Below, in pieces: positions 46,101-55,382 of a stretch of 56,452 nucleotides of DNA. The stretch is taken from the NCBI GenBank assembly GCA_022712915.1, contig JAFLJQ010000183.1, positions 1 through 56,452 on the forward strand. The letters run 5' to 3'. This DNA comes from Gammaproteobacteria bacterium (GTDB lineage: Bacteria; Pseudomonadota; Gammaproteobacteria; UBA6429; Thiohalophilaceae). The notes under the pieces are model-generated. The model was not told the origin of the DNA and ran no database searches. It was given only the letters and a program-made list of their open reading frames with translations. Made by a program: the position numbers and the translations under genes. How positions within the stretch are numbered: position 1 is the stretch's first letter; each line of letters begins with the position of its first letter.

Positions 46101-48710
46101 ACGTATGTCAATGATGCAACGACTAAAATGCTGACAGAACACCAGGATGTATTACGTAGTGTGTATCCTGGTTTTGATGCGAAAAATATAATTGGACAAT
46201 GTATTGACCAGTTTCACAAAAATCCAGCACACCAGCGTCAGTTATTGAGTAACCCGGCAAATCTTCCTTATTCGACAGATATTGAAGTGGGGCATCTCAG
46301 ATTTTTGCTCAATGTGACGGCGATGACAGATACTTCGGGTAATTACATCGGCAATACGCTTGAGTGGAGCAATGTAACGGGTTTGCGAGCTAAGGAAGGT
46401 GAAGTTATTCGTCTACAAGGCACGGTTGATAATGCCATGACCGCGATCATGATGATCGACAGGGACTTGAATATTACCTACGCCAATCATTCAACCGTCA
46501 GTTTACTGAAGAGCCATGAAGTGACGTTGCGGCAGATCTATCCCAATTTTTCTGTTGATAATCTGATCGGAACGTGTATTGATAGCTTTCATAAGAATCC
46601 GTCTCATCAACGTCAGATTTTGGGTGCGGCCTCGAATATGCCGTATAGCACGGATATCCAGGTAGGGCCTTTATTATTTAGAATTAATGTAACAGCCATT
46701 CTTGACGAGAAAAGTGCTCATATTGGTAATGCGCTGGAATGGTCTGATGTGACTGACCTACGTAAACGTGAAGGTGATGTCGTTCGTCTACAAGGGACTG
46801 TCGATAATGCCATGACTGCAATCATGATGATTGATCGTGATCTTAATGTGACCTACGCCAATCAGTCAACCATTGCATTATTGACGTTGCATGAGGCTAC
46901 TTTAAAACAGATTTACCCTAGTTTTGCGGTTGATAAATTGATCGGTTCCTGTATTGATATGTTTCATGCCAATCCTGCCCATCAACGTCAGCTATTGGGA
47001 AATGCAGCGAATCTTCCCTATAGCACGGACATTCAGGTGGGGCCATTGATGTTTCGTATTAATGTCACGGCCATCATGGACACATTAGGAGAATATATAG
47101 GTAATGCTCTTGAATGGTCTGATGTGACAGAAACACGTAAGAAAGAAATAGAGGTCGCCAGGCTGTCTTCAGCAGTAGAAAGTGCAACCACTAATTTGAT
47201 GTTGTGTGATAGCGATTTGAATATTACCTTTGCTAACCCAGCCGTTATTAATATGTTGGCTAAACGACAAAATGAGCTGCGTAAGGTCTGGCCGAGTCTT
47301 GATGTGAACAATTTGCTGGGACAATGTATCGATCAATTCCACAAAAATCCGGCGCATCAGCGAGGACTGTTATCTGATGCCAGTCGGTTACCCGCCAGAG
47401 CAGAAATTGTCGTTGGGGATCTGGAATTTGAAGTGAACGCAACCATGGTTAAAGGGCCGAGTGGAGAATACTTGGGCAACATGGTGGAATGGAAAGATAT
47501 CACGGAACAAAAAGATGCCGAACGCCAGATTCAGAATTTGATTGATGCCGCTACGGAGGGTCAACTCGATTCACGCATTGAGGCATCTCAATATGAGGGC
47601 TTCATGAAGGGCTTGGCTGATGGTATTAATAATCTGATGAATGCCGTTGTTGTACCGATTAAAGAAGGTAAACGAGTGATGTCTGCACTTGCGGAAGGTG
47701 ATTTGACCAAACAAATGGATGGTGAGTTTAAGGGCGAATTTGCCGAGTTGAGAGATGCCATTAACGAATCGGTTAGTAATCTTTTCAATATGGTCAATGA
47801 AATTCGGGGTGCCTCGGGTAATATCGCTTCTGGGTCAGGAGAAATTGCCCAGGGTAATGCTGACCTTAGCCAACGTACGGAAGAGCAGGCCTCCTCACTT
47901 GAGGAAACGGCATCCAGCATGGAAGAAATGACCAGTACCGTAAAGCAAAATGCGGATAATGCCAGACAAGCTAATCAACTTGCTGCGGAGGCCCGCACTC
48001 AGGCAGAAAAAGGCGGCTCGGTTGTGTCGAATGCCATTTCTGCCATGTCTGAAATTAACACGTCGAGTAAGAAAATCGCCGATATCATCGGCGTGATTGA
48101 TGAGATTGCCTTCCAGACTAATCTGTTGGCCCTGAATGCTGCTGTTGAAGCGGCCCGAGCGGGTGAACAAGGTCGAGGCTTTGCTGTGGTGGCGGGTGAG
48201 GTGCGTAATCTGGCGCAACGTAGTGCCGGTGCGGCGAAAGAGATCAAGTCACTTATTAAGGATAGTGTTGAGAAAGTGGATGAAGGCTCAAAACTGGTTG
48301 ATGAGTCTGGTGCAACCCTGAACGAAATTGTTACTTCAGTGCAAAAGGTCGGTGACATTATTGCTGAAATAGCCGCTGCCGGTCAGGAACAATCATCTGG
48401 TATCGAGCAGGTGAATAAGGCCGTGATGCAAATGGATGAAATGACGCAGCAGAATGCTGCTCTGGTTGAAGAGGCTGCATCAGCCAGTGAATCCATGGAA
48501 GAACAGGCCAAGGGGTTGATAAAACTGATGGACTTTTTCAATGTGGGTAATTCTGGTGAAGATTCATCGGGTTTCTCAAAGAGGAAAGCAGCACCTTCAT
48601 CGAAGGCTTCCTCTGGAGGAGCACCACGAGAATCACGGCCTACCTCAACACCTTCTAAACGTCGTCCTGCCTCTAAAAATACCGATGATGATGAATGGTC
48701 TGAATTTTAA
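43191..48710 (+). CDS. Soluble chemoreceptor with six globins, four PAS domains and an MCP signalling domain
   Basis: An 1839-residue methyl-accepting protein with no membrane segment. Six globin domains begin at about residues 25, 180, 326, 472, 618 and 787; domains 2-5 recur at exactly 146 residues, joined by D[13 protein letters not shown] linkers. Each keeps F-Y (Tyr B10; Tyr53 in the first), a CD1 Phe (Phe67) and a proximal His (107, 262, 408, 554, 700, 869) in R/K-H-Q-x-Y-G. Four PAS domains follow at about 948, 1071, 1196 and 1320, with 125-residue spacing and F-H-K-N-P-A-H-Q-R motifs. HAMP-like segments (about 1449-1530) and the MCP domain follow, with hairpin tip [19 protein letters not shown] from about 1638. 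The tail ends E-W-S-E-F, resembling the CheR-tethering pentapeptide. It is likely a cytoplasmic heme-based sensor; the ligand is unknown. Confidence 0.95.
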   Translation: MTTDKDKLGFDPLAWMKEGVESSSHPLGFNVEVLKSTFNAISPKLDEVIVRFYETLFTRHPEIIPFFSNTTPDKQQRKLSAALTLVVSNLNNVDVLTKALIELGARHQTYGVETGHYGIVASILLEEMKKQAGDVWTDDVHKAWSHALEVIANVMLSAYNDSQPDVNADDPDVCATEIEHPLGLNVQALTNSFNLLAPQGEELVANFYTILFERYPQVKTLFVNTTPKQQKQKLLAALTLLIKNLENVDTLAKVLTDLGARHQGYGVEPAHYEVVSSVLVEAMQNMAGDAWNSEIEQAWTHALQVISKVMFDAYVDVDPIDTPEGHPLGLNVPLLERSFDAIAPRAGELVHNFYARLFEKFPQIKSLFAGSNPAEQEKKLINALQLVVSNLRNVDTLAKALTIMGEKHQQYGVLPEHYIAVTKTLTAVMHEIAGELWSDEIQAAWEHAMSVVASVMIDAYREIDPIDTPEGHPLGLNAPVIEKSFNALAPRAVELVQRFYDVLFERFPSVRLLFAHSNQPEQGKKLINALQLVVSNLRDIDTLSRVLTSLGERHQGYGVEPEHYNAVASTLLDVMQEFAGEQWTSEVNGAWQHALTVVSKVMLDAYGDVDPMDTPEGHPLGLNAPLLERSFNALAPCVDQLVHRFYEELFNRFPQVKPLFVNSSQSEQEKKLINALQLVVSNLRNIDTLAKALTTLGEKHQQYGVKAEHYTAVINTLINVMQEFAGELWTQEIQKAWQHALSVVAKVMLDAYSDEAVAHADFEPEREQVKPIQVELPDSISPPALVHPLGLDVDSLTDSFISLAPQAEAMISKFYEQLFYRYPGVKPLFVNVTPEKQKQKLLAALGLLIDNLNNVDVLSRTLMGLGQRHQKYGAQPEHYQAVATTLLDVMREFAGSLWTQKIHDAWAHALNVIADVMIKSYIDSETGTMAANMNNVDTLNENDSMELVRMRSAVNGAMTAIMMIDRDFNITYVNDATTKMLTEHQDVLRSVYPGFDAKNIIGQCIDQFHKNPAHQRQLLSNPANLPYSTDIEVGHLRFLLNVTAMTDTSGNYIGNTLEWSNVTGLRAKEGEVIRLQGTVDNAMTAIMMIDRDLNITYANHSTVSLLKSHEVTLRQIYPNFSVDNLIGTCIDSFHKNPSHQRQILGAASNMPYSTDIQVGPLLFRINVTAILDEKSAHIGNALEWSDVTDLRKREGDVVRLQGTVDNAMTAIMMIDRDLNVTYANQSTIALLTLHEATLKQIYPSFAVDKLIGSCIDMFHANPAHQRQLLGNAANLPYSTDIQVGPLMFRINVTAIMDTLGEYIGNALEWSDVTETRKKEIEVARLSSAVESATTNLMLCDSDLNITFANPAVINMLAKRQNELRKVWPSLDVNNLLGQCIDQFHKNPAHQRGLLSDASRLPARAEIVVGDLEFEVNATMVKGPSGEYLGNMVEWKDITEQKDAERQIQNLIDAATEGQLDSRIEASQYEGFMKGLADGINNLMNAVVVPIKEGKRVMSALAEGDLTKQMDGEFKGEFAELRDAINESVSNLFNMVNEIRGASGNIASGSGEIAQGNADLSQRTEEQASSLEETASSMEEMTSTVKQNADNARQANQLAAEARTQAEKGGSVVSNAISAMSEINTSSKKIADIIGVIDEIAFQTNLLALNAAVEAARAGEQGRGFAVVAGEVRNLAQRSAGAAKEIKSLIKDSVEKVDEGSKLVDESGATLNEIVTSVQKVGDIIAEIAAAGQEQSSGIEQVNKAVMQMDEMTQQNAALVEEAASASESMEEQAKGLIKLMDFFNVGNSGEDSSGFSKRKAAPSSKASSGGAPRESRPTSTPSKRRPASKNTDDDEWSEF
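43728..45479 (+). repeat. Four tandem 438-base globin-coding units
   Basis: Units start at 43728, 44166, 44604 and 45042, each 438 bases (146 codons), with clear nucleotide similarity, strongest between the last three (shared GGTCATCC.CTTGG junctions). A more diverged unit lies on each side (43263 and 45549). The arrangement indicates growth by in-frame tandem duplication. Confidence 0.88.
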
Positions 48711-48724
48711 CGAGAGTTGAATAC

Positions 48725-49564
48725 ATGGCTTCAGTATACGAACGAGAGTTTGAATTTAGTCGTAAAGACTTTGAACACATTCGCGATCTTGTTGGTGACA
48801 GGACGGGCATTGTCCTGTCAGATCATAAGATCGATATGGTTTATGGTCGATTGTCCCGGCGTTTAAGGCAACTTGGAATTACCAAGTTTGCTGAATATCT
48901 CTCTCAGCTAGAAAGCGATGATAAGGAACTGGTGGAATTTACCAATGCCTTGACAACAAATTTGACCTCATTTTTCCGCGAACCGCACCATTTTGAATTT
49001 CTCAAGGGAACTGGTTTGCCTGCCTTATTGAAAGGAAGGCCAGATAAAAAACTTCGAATCTGGTCGGCGGGTTGTTCGACAGGGGAAGAACCATACACCA
49101 TTGCTATGACAGTTAAGGAAGCTTTGGTTTCACATGCTAACTGGGATGTGAAAATTCTTGCAACAGATCTTGATTCTAATGTTGTAAACAGAGCCAAGGC
49201 CGGCATTTATTCTCAGGATAAAGTTAATGGCGTTGATCAAGCTCGTCTAAAAAAATGGTTTCGTAAAGGTCGAGGTGACTCACACGAAGGTCAAATGAAA
49301 ATAGCGACAGAGTTGCAGGACATGATTACCTTTAAACAATTGAATCTGATGCATGATTGGCCAATGGGTGGTCAGTTTGATGTCATTTTTTGCCGCAATG
49401 TAGTGATCTACTTTAATAAAGATACGCAACGTGAATTATTTGATCGTTATGCTGATTATTTGGCTGATGATGGTTATCTTTTTGTTGGTCACTCTGAATC
49501 ACTGCATAAGGTTTCGGAGCGTTTTAAATTGATCGGTAAAACAATCTATCATAAGGTAGGCTGA
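48725..49564 (+). CDS. cheR: CheR methyltransferase (che-operon copy)
   Basis: A 279-residue receptor methyltransferase with L-T-S-F-F-R-E-P-H-H-F, the SAM loop W-S-A-G-C-S-T-G-E-E-P-Y, A-T-D-L-D-S-N-V and F-D-V-I-F-C-R-N-V-V-I-Y-F. It differs substantially from the cheR at 4164 and starts 14 bases after the receptor, so it likely methylates that receptor, possibly via the EWSEF tail. Together with CheD and CheB it forms a complete adaptation set. Confidence 0.95.
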   Translation: MASVYEREFEFSRKDFEHIRDLVGDRTGIVLSDHKIDMVYGRLSRRLRQLGITKFAEYLSQLESDDKELVEFTNALTTNLTSFFREPHHFEFLKGTGLPALLKGRPDKKLRIWSAGCSTGEEPYTIAMTVKEALVSHANWDVKILATDLDSNVVNRAKAGIYSQDKVNGVDQARLKKWFRKGRGDSHEGQMKIATELQDMITFKQLNLMHDWPMGGQFDVIFCRNVVIYFNKDTQRELFDRYADYLADDGYLFVGHSESLHKVSERFKLIGKTIYHKVG

Positions 49565-49567
49565 TTT

Positions 49568-50218
49568 ATGTCATCAATATTTAATGAGGATAAACCCGCC
49601 CCAGAAAAAATGCTGCGAGGGTTTTCTGAGATCAATCGATACTGGGATAGACAACGGATGTTGTATGCCGCCAAAATTCTACCGGGCCAATATTATGTCA
49701 CCGTGGGAGAGGAATTGATTGTGACGGTGCTCGGATCATGTGTTTCAGCATGTATTCGTGACCCGGCTATGGGTATCGGTGGTATGAATCATTTTATGTT
49801 ACCGACTGGTGAGCATACGGGTAAGTTGATGGAACGTAATAGTGATGCAACCCGTTATGGTAACTTTGCTATGGAAAAATTGATTAATGATATTTTGAAG
49901 CATGGGGGGGTGCGTGAAAATCTTGAAGTAAAGGTCTTTGGTGGTGGTAAGGTGATTGAGCATATGACTGAGGCCGATATTGGTGGTAGAAATATAAGGT
50001 TTGTCAGGGAGTTTCTGGCTACGGAAGGTCTTAGAATTGTTGCTGAGGATTTGGGTGATATCTATCCGCGCAAGGTGGTGTATGAACCTAAGACCGGTAA
50101 GGTTCACATAAGAAAACTTCGTACAATGCACAATGACACCGTTGCCAAACGTGAAGAAAGTTATAAGAAAGAACTCGATAACAAACCGGTATCGGGTGAT
50201 ATTGAGCTATTTGATTAA
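49568..50218 (+). CDS. cheD: CheD, receptor glutamine deamidase
   Basis: A 216-residue protein with catalytic Cys in L-G-S-C-V-S-A-C and catalytic His in G-G-M-N-H-F-M-L-P, and a later F-G-G-G motif. It deamidates glutamines on receptors to create methylation sites. It is spaced three bases from cheR. Confidence 0.95.
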   Translation: MSSIFNEDKPAPEKMLRGFSEINRYWDRQRMLYAAKILPGQYYVTVGEELIVTVLGSCVSACIRDPAMGIGGMNHFMLPTGEHTGKLMERNSDATRYGNFAMEKLINDILKHGGVRENLEVKVFGGGKVIEHMTEADIGGRNIRFVREFLATEGLRIVAEDLGDIYPRKVVYEPKTGKVHIRKLRTMHNDTVAKREESYKKELDNKPVSGDIELFD

Positions 50219-50229
50219 GAGTGAATGAT

Positions 50230-51309
50230 ATGAAGAAGATTGGTGTATTGATTATCGATGATTCGGCATTAATCCGAAAATTATTGACTGAAATACTGAA
50301 CCGGGATCCACAGATAGAAGTCCTGGACACGGCAGCGGATCCTCTCATTGCGCGTGAAAAAATTAAATTGCTCAAGCCAGATGTATTGACGCTGGACGTT
50401 GAAATGCCAAGAATGGATGGCATTACTTTTTTGAGAAACCTGATGCGACTGCGTCCCATGCCTGTCATTATGATCTCTACGATGACTGAGGCGGGTGCAG
50501 AGGTGACGTTGGAAGCACTTGAGTTGGGTGCTGTGGATTTTGTGACCAAACCAAAACTTGATGTCGTAGATTCTATTGATGATTATGCGGCTGATATTAT
50601 AGAAAAAGTCAAAATCGCTTCAAAGGCAAAGGTGCGGTCAATTGAGGATCGTCCAAAGCTGGATAAGGTCGAACCTAAGCTGAATGCCGATGCTATTCTT
50701 GAAAAGAAAGAGGGCGAGAAAGGCCATCTGAAAACGACAGAAAAAATCATCGCTATTGGGGCCTCCACCGGTGGAACCGAGGCCATTCGTGAGGTGCTGG
50801 AACGCATGCCCGCTGATTCTCCTGGTATCGTCGTGACACAGCATATCCCGGCTGCCTTTAGTGGTTCTTTTGCCAAGCGCATGGACAGTGTTTCTGCCAT
50901 GACGGTGGTTGAGGCCCGTGATGGCGATCAGATTATCCCTGGGCACGCCTTTATTGCGCCGGGAGACCGGCACTTGATGGTCGAGCGAAGTGGCGCGCGC
51001 TACTATTGCCGTTTAAGTGATGGTCCCCCAGTGAACCGTCATATCCCAAGTGTGGACGTCCTGTTTCGTTCTGTTGCCCAGAATGTCGGCCCCAATGCCA
51101 TTGCAGTGATGCTGACTGGCATGGGTGATGATGGTGCGAGGGGCATGCTGGAGATTAAAAATCACGGTGCCCCAACCGTAGCCCAGGATGAAAAGACCAG
51201 TGTGGTATGGGGAATGCCCGGTGAGGCCGTCAAAATTGGAGCGGTTGACACACAATTGCCGCTGGATAAGATTGCCGGCAAGCTTATTTCCCTTGCCCGT
51301 AAAAATTAA
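50230..51309 (+). CDS. cheB: CheB methylesterase
   Basis: A 359-residue two-domain enzyme. The receiver has D-D-S and phospho-acceptor Asp in [12 protein letters not shown]. The C-terminal methylesterase has catalytic Ser in G-A-S-T-G-G-T, His in T-Q-H-I-P and Asp in [12 protein letters not shown] 50230 with AAGAG 8 bases upstream is preferred over GTG 50221. It is the last gene of the operon and is followed by a terminator. Confidence 0.95.
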   Translation: MKKIGVLIIDDSALIRKLLTEILNRDPQIEVLDTAADPLIAREKIKLLKPDVLTLDVEMPRMDGITFLRNLMRLRPMPVIMISTMTEAGAEVTLEALELGAVDFVTKPKLDVVDSIDDYAADIIEKVKIASKAKVRSIEDRPKLDKVEPKLNADAILEKKEGEKGHLKTTEKIIAIGASTGGTEAIREVLERMPADSPGIVVTQHIPAAFSGSFAKRMDSVSAMTVVEARDGDQIIPGHAFIAPGDRHLMVERSGARYYCRLSDGPPVNRHIPSVDVLFRSVAQNVGPNAIAVMLTGMGDDGARGMLEIKNHGAPTVAQDEKTSVVWGMPGEAVKIGAVDTQLPLDKIAGKLISLARKN

Positions 51310-51325
51310 ATAGATCCTGTTTTTT

Positions 51326-51347
51326 TCTATCTTACTGAAAAGATAGA
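51326..51347 (+). terminator. Terminator after cheB
   Basis: TCTATCTT and AAGATAGA form an 8-bp stem around ACTGAA, followed by GATTTTTATTTTTATTTT. It closes the che operon and separates it from fliA. Confidence 0.75.
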
Positions 51348-51471
51348 GATTTTTATTTTTATTTTGTTGTTGTGTCTTTTCTGGCCCGTCTATTGCAAAA
51401 CTTCTCCTGTTAGAGAAATCATTCCCGTTAACCGACTTGTATGGAAAGGTAAAGGAGAATGCTCTGCATGG

Positions 51472-52242
51472 ATGGCGATGACCCATTTTGACAGGTCAAT
51501 TGATAATAGTGGACAGAATGACGTGAGAAATGCACGACAGTACAAAAAAGAAGCGATATGTTCTGGTGATGAACTGGTTAAAAAACATGCATCATTAGTT
51601 CATCGTATTGCTTACCATTTATCTGCGCGCCTCCCAGCTAGTGTTATGGTTGATGATTTGATTCAGGCTGGGATGCTGGGTTTGCTGGATGCTGCTGGTT
51701 TGTATGACCCAAGTCAGGGTGCCAGTTTTGAAACCTATGCGAGCATTCGTATTCGTGGCTCTATGCTGGACGAATTGCGGCGTAATGATTGGGCTCCGAA
51801 ATCTATTCATCGCAAGGAGCGGGATTTGATGAAGGCCATTCAGAAAATTGAAGGGACAACGGGTCGTGATGCCCGTGGGCAGGAAATTGCCGATGAACTG
51901 GGTATTTCACTGGATGATTATCATCAGATATTACAGGAGACCAGCACCTGCCGTGTATTGAACTTTGTTGATTTAGGTGTGAGTGAGGACTTATTAGGAG
52001 TGGGTATGCAATCCAGTCAACCGGAACCTCTGGCCGATGTGCAAAAGGCTGAATTTCGTCAGCAGTTGGTTAAGGCTATCTCCAGTCTACCTGAACGTGA
52101 ATGTTTTGTTGTTAGCATGTATTATGATGATGAGCTTAATTTAAAGGAAATTGGTGAAGTTTTAGGGGTGAGTGAATCAAGAATTAGCCAGTTACTCAGT
52201 CAGGCCCATCTTCGTATCCGTACAAAATTCAGTGAGTTATAA
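51472..52242 (+). CDS. fliA: FliA, flagellar sigma-28 factor
   Basis: A 256-residue sigma factor. Region 2 shows D-D-L-I-Q-A-G-M-L-G-L-L-D-A-A and F-E-T-Y-A-S-I-R-I-R-G-S-M-L-D-E-L-R-R; region 4 shows L-P-E-R-E-C-F-V-V-S-M-Y-Y-D-D-E-L-N-L-K-E-I-G-E-V-L-G-V-S-E-S-R-I-S-Q. It would read the TAAA-N15-GCCGATAA promoters noted here and is inhibited by FlgM. The start is the ATG at 51472; the AAAGGAG at 51451 is 14 bases away, so the exact start is uncertain. In Pseudomonas fliA follows flhF-fleN, which are absent here. Confidence 0.95.
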   Translation: MAMTHFDRSIDNSGQNDVRNARQYKKEAICSGDELVKKHASLVHRIAYHLSARLPASVMVDDLIQAGMLGLLDAAGLYDPSQGASFETYASIRIRGSMLDELRRNDWAPKSIHRKERDLMKAIQKIEGTTGRDARGQEIADELGISLDDYHQILQETSTCRVLNFVDLGVSEDLLGVGMQSSQPEPLADVQKAEFRQQLVKAISSLPERECFVVSMYYDDELNLKEIGEVLGVSESRISQLLSQAHLRIRTKFSEL

Positions 52243-52431
52243 TGTTTTATTTTGTTGATAACCATATTACTTTTATGTGTTGGTAATATCATCAAGGTAT
52301 TAAATGATATAGCCATGTCATATGTGAACCGATTGGCGCTTTTTCCCTTTATAAACCGTTATTATCTGCCGATTATAATGTACTGCTAAAAATTACTCCC
52401 AATGATATTTTGACCTGAGGAGGTTCTTGCT

Positions 52432-53874
52432 ATGGAGTCGAATATTTTTTTGTTAGTGCCAAGCCCTATGTTGTCTGGGTTGATCTGGTTCACTTTGGTG
52501 ATTCTGGTGATGTACTTTGCCCGGCAACCTGCGCATTTGGCCTTTCGCTCCCTATGCAAGGTGGTGCATAACACTATGCGCTTGTCTGCCCGCTCGATTA
52601 TGCGCGCAGAAGAACGATTGGCAAATCGTAATCGTGAAGTCATCCTTGCTAAGGGTCGTGAATCGATGGAACGTGATATTGAACGTGAATTTGAACGTGT
52701 GGATGCCACTGTACGTAAAGATTTGTCTGGCTATCCTGCTTTGCATCGACAATTAAGTGAAGAGATTACGCTTATTGATGAAGACTATAAGCAAAGTGCT
52801 GAAGTACCACCTTCTCCGCCAAGCTGGATCAAGGCTGTTGATGCTGTGGCCAGTATTCCTGCCAAGGACGATCCTATGGTGGGCAGTATCCTGAGTGATA
52901 TCCACCAGTCACTTGTTAAGGCGAACAATAATGCGATCGAGGAATATCGTAAATCTAGTCACAAACGGCATATGTATTTGAAAGACATGATGCCGCATTG
53001 GCGTAAAGTGTTGTCCGCACTGAGTATGGTAGATAAAAATGTTAATAGTCTGCTGCTTAGATCAAAAGTGATTGATCGCCACATGGAGAATTATGAAAAT
53101 ATCCTTAAGAAGACAGATCGTGCTGTGCGCGAATTGTCTTCTTCTTCCATGACGCAGTTTTTTATTGCGGGCTTCGTGCTGCTGATTGCTGTAGGTGGTG
53201 GGATTATCAACTTCAATTTGATTGCTCGGCCTATGTCTGAAATGGTGGGGGGCACTGCTCGTATCATGGGCTTTCAGACCTCAAATATTGCTGCATTGGT
53301 GATTATCCTGATAGAAGTGGCCATGGGGCTATTCCTTATGGAGTCGATGCGTATTACACGCCTGTTTCCCGTGATCGGTGCCCTGAATGATAAGTTGCGG
53401 GTCAGGATGATCTGGATCTCGCTGACTATCCTGACCATACTGGCGACGGTCGAAGCGGGCTTGGCTTTTATGCGTGAGATCATGATGGAGGATGCTGCTG
53501 CCACAAGGGCGGCCTTGCGTGGAGGGGAAACAACCGAAGTTGTGCAGAGTTCTTTCCTGTGGATTACTACTGCGGCACAAATGGGCATGGGCTTTATTTT
53601 GCCATTTGCCCTGACCTTTGTTGCTATTCCGCTTGAGTCTTTCATACATTCATTCCGCACGGTTATCGGCGTAGTGGTGGTCGGCAGTTTGCGTGCATTG
53701 GCTTGGTTCCTCAGGTTTATTGGAGATATTTCAAAATTCACCAGTAATACATTTGTTCACACCTATGATTTGGTTATTTTCTTGCCACTTTGGATAGAAA
53801 AAGTCATACAGGGGAAACAAGCCGAAAAAAAGGGTGCTAAGCCAGGGGGCACAAAGGCTTATTCTTCCCATTGA
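52432..53874 (+). CDS. Uncharacterised multi-pass membrane protein
   Basis: A 480-residue protein. The first membrane helix lies at about 12-30. A long charged helical region (about 35-235, many R-E-x-x-E-R repeats) follows. Then come about five helices (near 243-265, 285-303, 327-348, 380-405 and 412-432). The C terminus is basic. I do not recognise a family. It has AGGAGG before the ATG and is followed after 52 bases by a von Willebrand A lipoprotein, so the two probably form a cell-envelope unit. A possible sigma-28-like GCCGATTATAA lies upstream near 52368, but the spacing from TAAA is only 12. Confidence 0.85.
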   Translation: MESNIFLLVPSPMLSGLIWFTLVILVMYFARQPAHLAFRSLCKVVHNTMRLSARSIMRAEERLANRNREVILAKGRESMERDIEREFERVDATVRKDLSGYPALHRQLSEEITLIDEDYKQSAEVPPSPPSWIKAVDAVASIPAKDDPMVGSILSDIHQSLVKANNNAIEEYRKSSHKRHMYLKDMMPHWRKVLSALSMVDKNVNSLLLRSKVIDRHMENYENILKKTDRAVRELSSSSMTQFFIAGFVLLIAVGGGIINFNLIARPMSEMVGGTARIMGFQTSNIAALVIILIEVAMGLFLMESMRITRLFPVIGALNDKLRVRMIWISLTILTILATVEAGLAFMREIMMEDAAATRAALRGGETTEVVQSSFLWITTAAQMGMGFILPFALTFVAIPLESFIHSFRTVIGVVVVGSLRALAWFLRFIGDISKFTSNTFVHTYDLVIFLPLWIEKVIQGKQAEKKGAKPGGTKAYSSH

Positions 53875-53926
53875 AAATGGAACTCAAACCATAATTTAAG
53901 TAATCAAGAAAAGAGGATAGATAGTA

Positions 53927-54586
53927 ATGTATAACAAATTAAAAGCGATTATGGTGATGTTGGGTGTTTCGTTGCTTGTTACTAGTTGTTCTGATAAAGG
54001 CCCTTATACTCATGGCGTCTACATGCTGCTTGATACGTCTGGGACCTATACCAAAGAGCTGGCACAGGCACAGCGTGTTATTAGCTATACTCTTTCTCAG
54101 TTAAATCCTGGTGATACCTTTGTTATTGCACGAGTTGATACGGGCAGCTTCAGTGAAAAGGATATTATTCAGAAACAAACTTTTGAAGATCGCCCTAGTA
54201 TGGCCAATCAGCAAAAACGTCGTTTTCAGGAAAAGATTGAAGCGTTTGTAAAAAATGTCAAACCAAGTAAGTATACCGATATTACCGGAGGTATTCTGCA
54301 AGCGATTGAATTTTTGAATGAGAGAAAAACACGCAAGAAAACCATTCTGATCTTTTCGGATCTGAAGGAAGAGCTTCAGGAAGGCTATATCAGGGATATT
54401 GCTTTTGAGCTGGATGGTTTTCGTATCGTGGCCCTGAACGTCACCAAGTTGCGCAGTGATAATATCGATCCACGTGAATATATTGATCGTTTGGCTCAAT
54501 GGAAAAACCGGGTTGAATCCGCAGAAGGAACCTGGATGGTCATTAATGATATTGGACGTCTGGAACCTCTTTTTCTGCAAGATTAG
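53927..54586 (+). CDS. Lipoprotein with von Willebrand A-like domain
   Basis: A 219-residue exported protein. The signal peptide ends in lipobox L-V-T-S-C with acylated Cys21. A von Willebrand A-type fold follows: V-Y-M-L-L-D-T-S-G-T-Y at 31-41 supplies a MIDAS-like Asp-x-Ser-x-Thr, Y-T-D-I-T-G-G the Thr, and I-L-I-F-S-D-L-K-E the final Asp. Such domains bind metal and mediate protein contacts. It probably works with the membrane protein encoded just upstream. Function unknown. Confidence 0.85.
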   Translation: MYNKLKAIMVMLGVSLLVTSCSDKGPYTHGVYMLLDTSGTYTKELAQAQRVISYTLSQLNPGDTFVIARVDTGSFSEKDIIQKQTFEDRPSMANQQKRRFQEKIEAFVKNVKPSKYTDITGGILQAIEFLNERKTRKKTILIFSDLKEELQEGYIRDIAFELDGFRIVALNVTKLRSDNIDPREYIDRLAQWKNRVESAEGTWMVINDIGRLEPLFLQD

Positions 54587-54599
54587 CAATAACCGTCAG

Positions 54600-54638
54600 T
54601 TAGATCTGTCAGTCATCCGCCCGGCTTGGCAGGTCTAA
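54600..54638 (+). repeat. Inverted repeat after the VWA lipoprotein gene
   Basis: TTAGATCTGTCA pairs with TGGCAGGTCTAA, allowing two G-U pairs, around a loop of about 15 bases. No T run follows, so it may be an mRNA end structure rather than a classical terminator. Confidence 0.5.
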
Positions 54639-54780
54639 TATCCCCATATTATCCTCTAAACAAGAACGCGCATTTAAAATAAGTTTTTTCATCGGGTAGA
54701 TTTTCCCTTCTTTAGTACTCAAGTCTGTGATTTTTTTACGTATCATGACATTATCAGAACACTATCCTGCATGCTTGAAT

Positions 54781-54807
54781 TTAAGTCAAAAGATTTACGG
54801 CCGATAT
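54781..54807 (+). promoter_or_regulatory. Possible sigma-28 promoter of the DUF1249 gene
   Basis: TTAA, 15 bases, GCCGATAT. The -10 differs from consensus at the last base only; the -35 matches 3 of 4 (TTAA against TAAA). It lies 49 bases before the ATG at 54856. Confidence 0.5.
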
Positions 54808-54855
54808 AATTTGTAATACTGGTCATATTAGTTCAGTGAGGTAAGGTAAGACATC

Positions 54856-55308
54856 ATGAGCCATACAATCGCCGCACAACGAGCAAAAGACCCTATGTGG
54901 ATATATGAGCGTAACTATGCCATGTTGACGGGGATGTTTGCTAAATTGATTGAAAAATCTATTGATGAGGCTGTAACATTTGCTATCCCCGGTCGTGGTG
55001 AGACTCGTATTCAGGTTGTTGAACGGTGTCGTTACACCCTAACTATAGTTTTAGCTGAAGCGTATAGCGCAGATGTGGTGCCTGCGATGAGTATGCGGGT
55101 TCGATTATATCATGATGCGCATTTGGTTGAAGTTATCTCATACCAAGGTTTTACCGATATGCTTCCTAAGCATATGGATCTAGGACGAGGTAGCCCTCAG
55201 AACCATGAGGAAAAGCGACAAGCCAATATATTGTTACATGACTGGTTGGTTTCGTTGCAAAAATCAAGTGTATCAATGCAATCAACATCGGATTGCCCTA
55301 CCCAGTAA
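54856..55308 (+). CDS. DUF1249 (YqiB-like) protein
   Basis: A 150-residue protein with the DUF1249 pattern: R-Y-T-L-T-I-V, then M-S-M-R-V-R-L-Y-H-D-A-H-L-V-E-V, and a closing E-E-K-R-Q-A-N-I-L-L-H-D-W-L. In many proteobacteria this family lies beside genes unrelated to motility. Its biochemical role is unknown. A sigma-28-like promoter upstream suggests co-regulation with flagella here. It has no signal peptide and is probably cytoplasmic. Confidence 0.85.
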   Translation: MSHTIAAQRAKDPMWIYERNYAMLTGMFAKLIEKSIDEAVTFAIPGRGETRIQVVERCRYTLTIVLAEAYSADVVPAMSMRVRLYHDAHLVEVISYQGFTDMLPKHMDLGRGSPQNHEEKRQANILLHDWLVSLQKSSVSMQSTSDCPTQ

Positions 55309-55382
55309 GGAAGAAATTTAATTTTTGTAGAATTGGCTTGGAGAAATAGCTCTTAAGCTTATTTAATCGAGAGGGTTTCACA

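Noticed and set aside
51364-51471. Long FliA form from TTG 51364
   Set aside because: The extension lies in the T tract after the cheB terminator and is unlike sigma-28 N termini.
52352-52371. TAAA...GCCGATTA as a sigma-28 promoter for the membrane-protein gene
   Set aside because: The spacer is 12 bases instead of 15; recorded only as a weak possibility.
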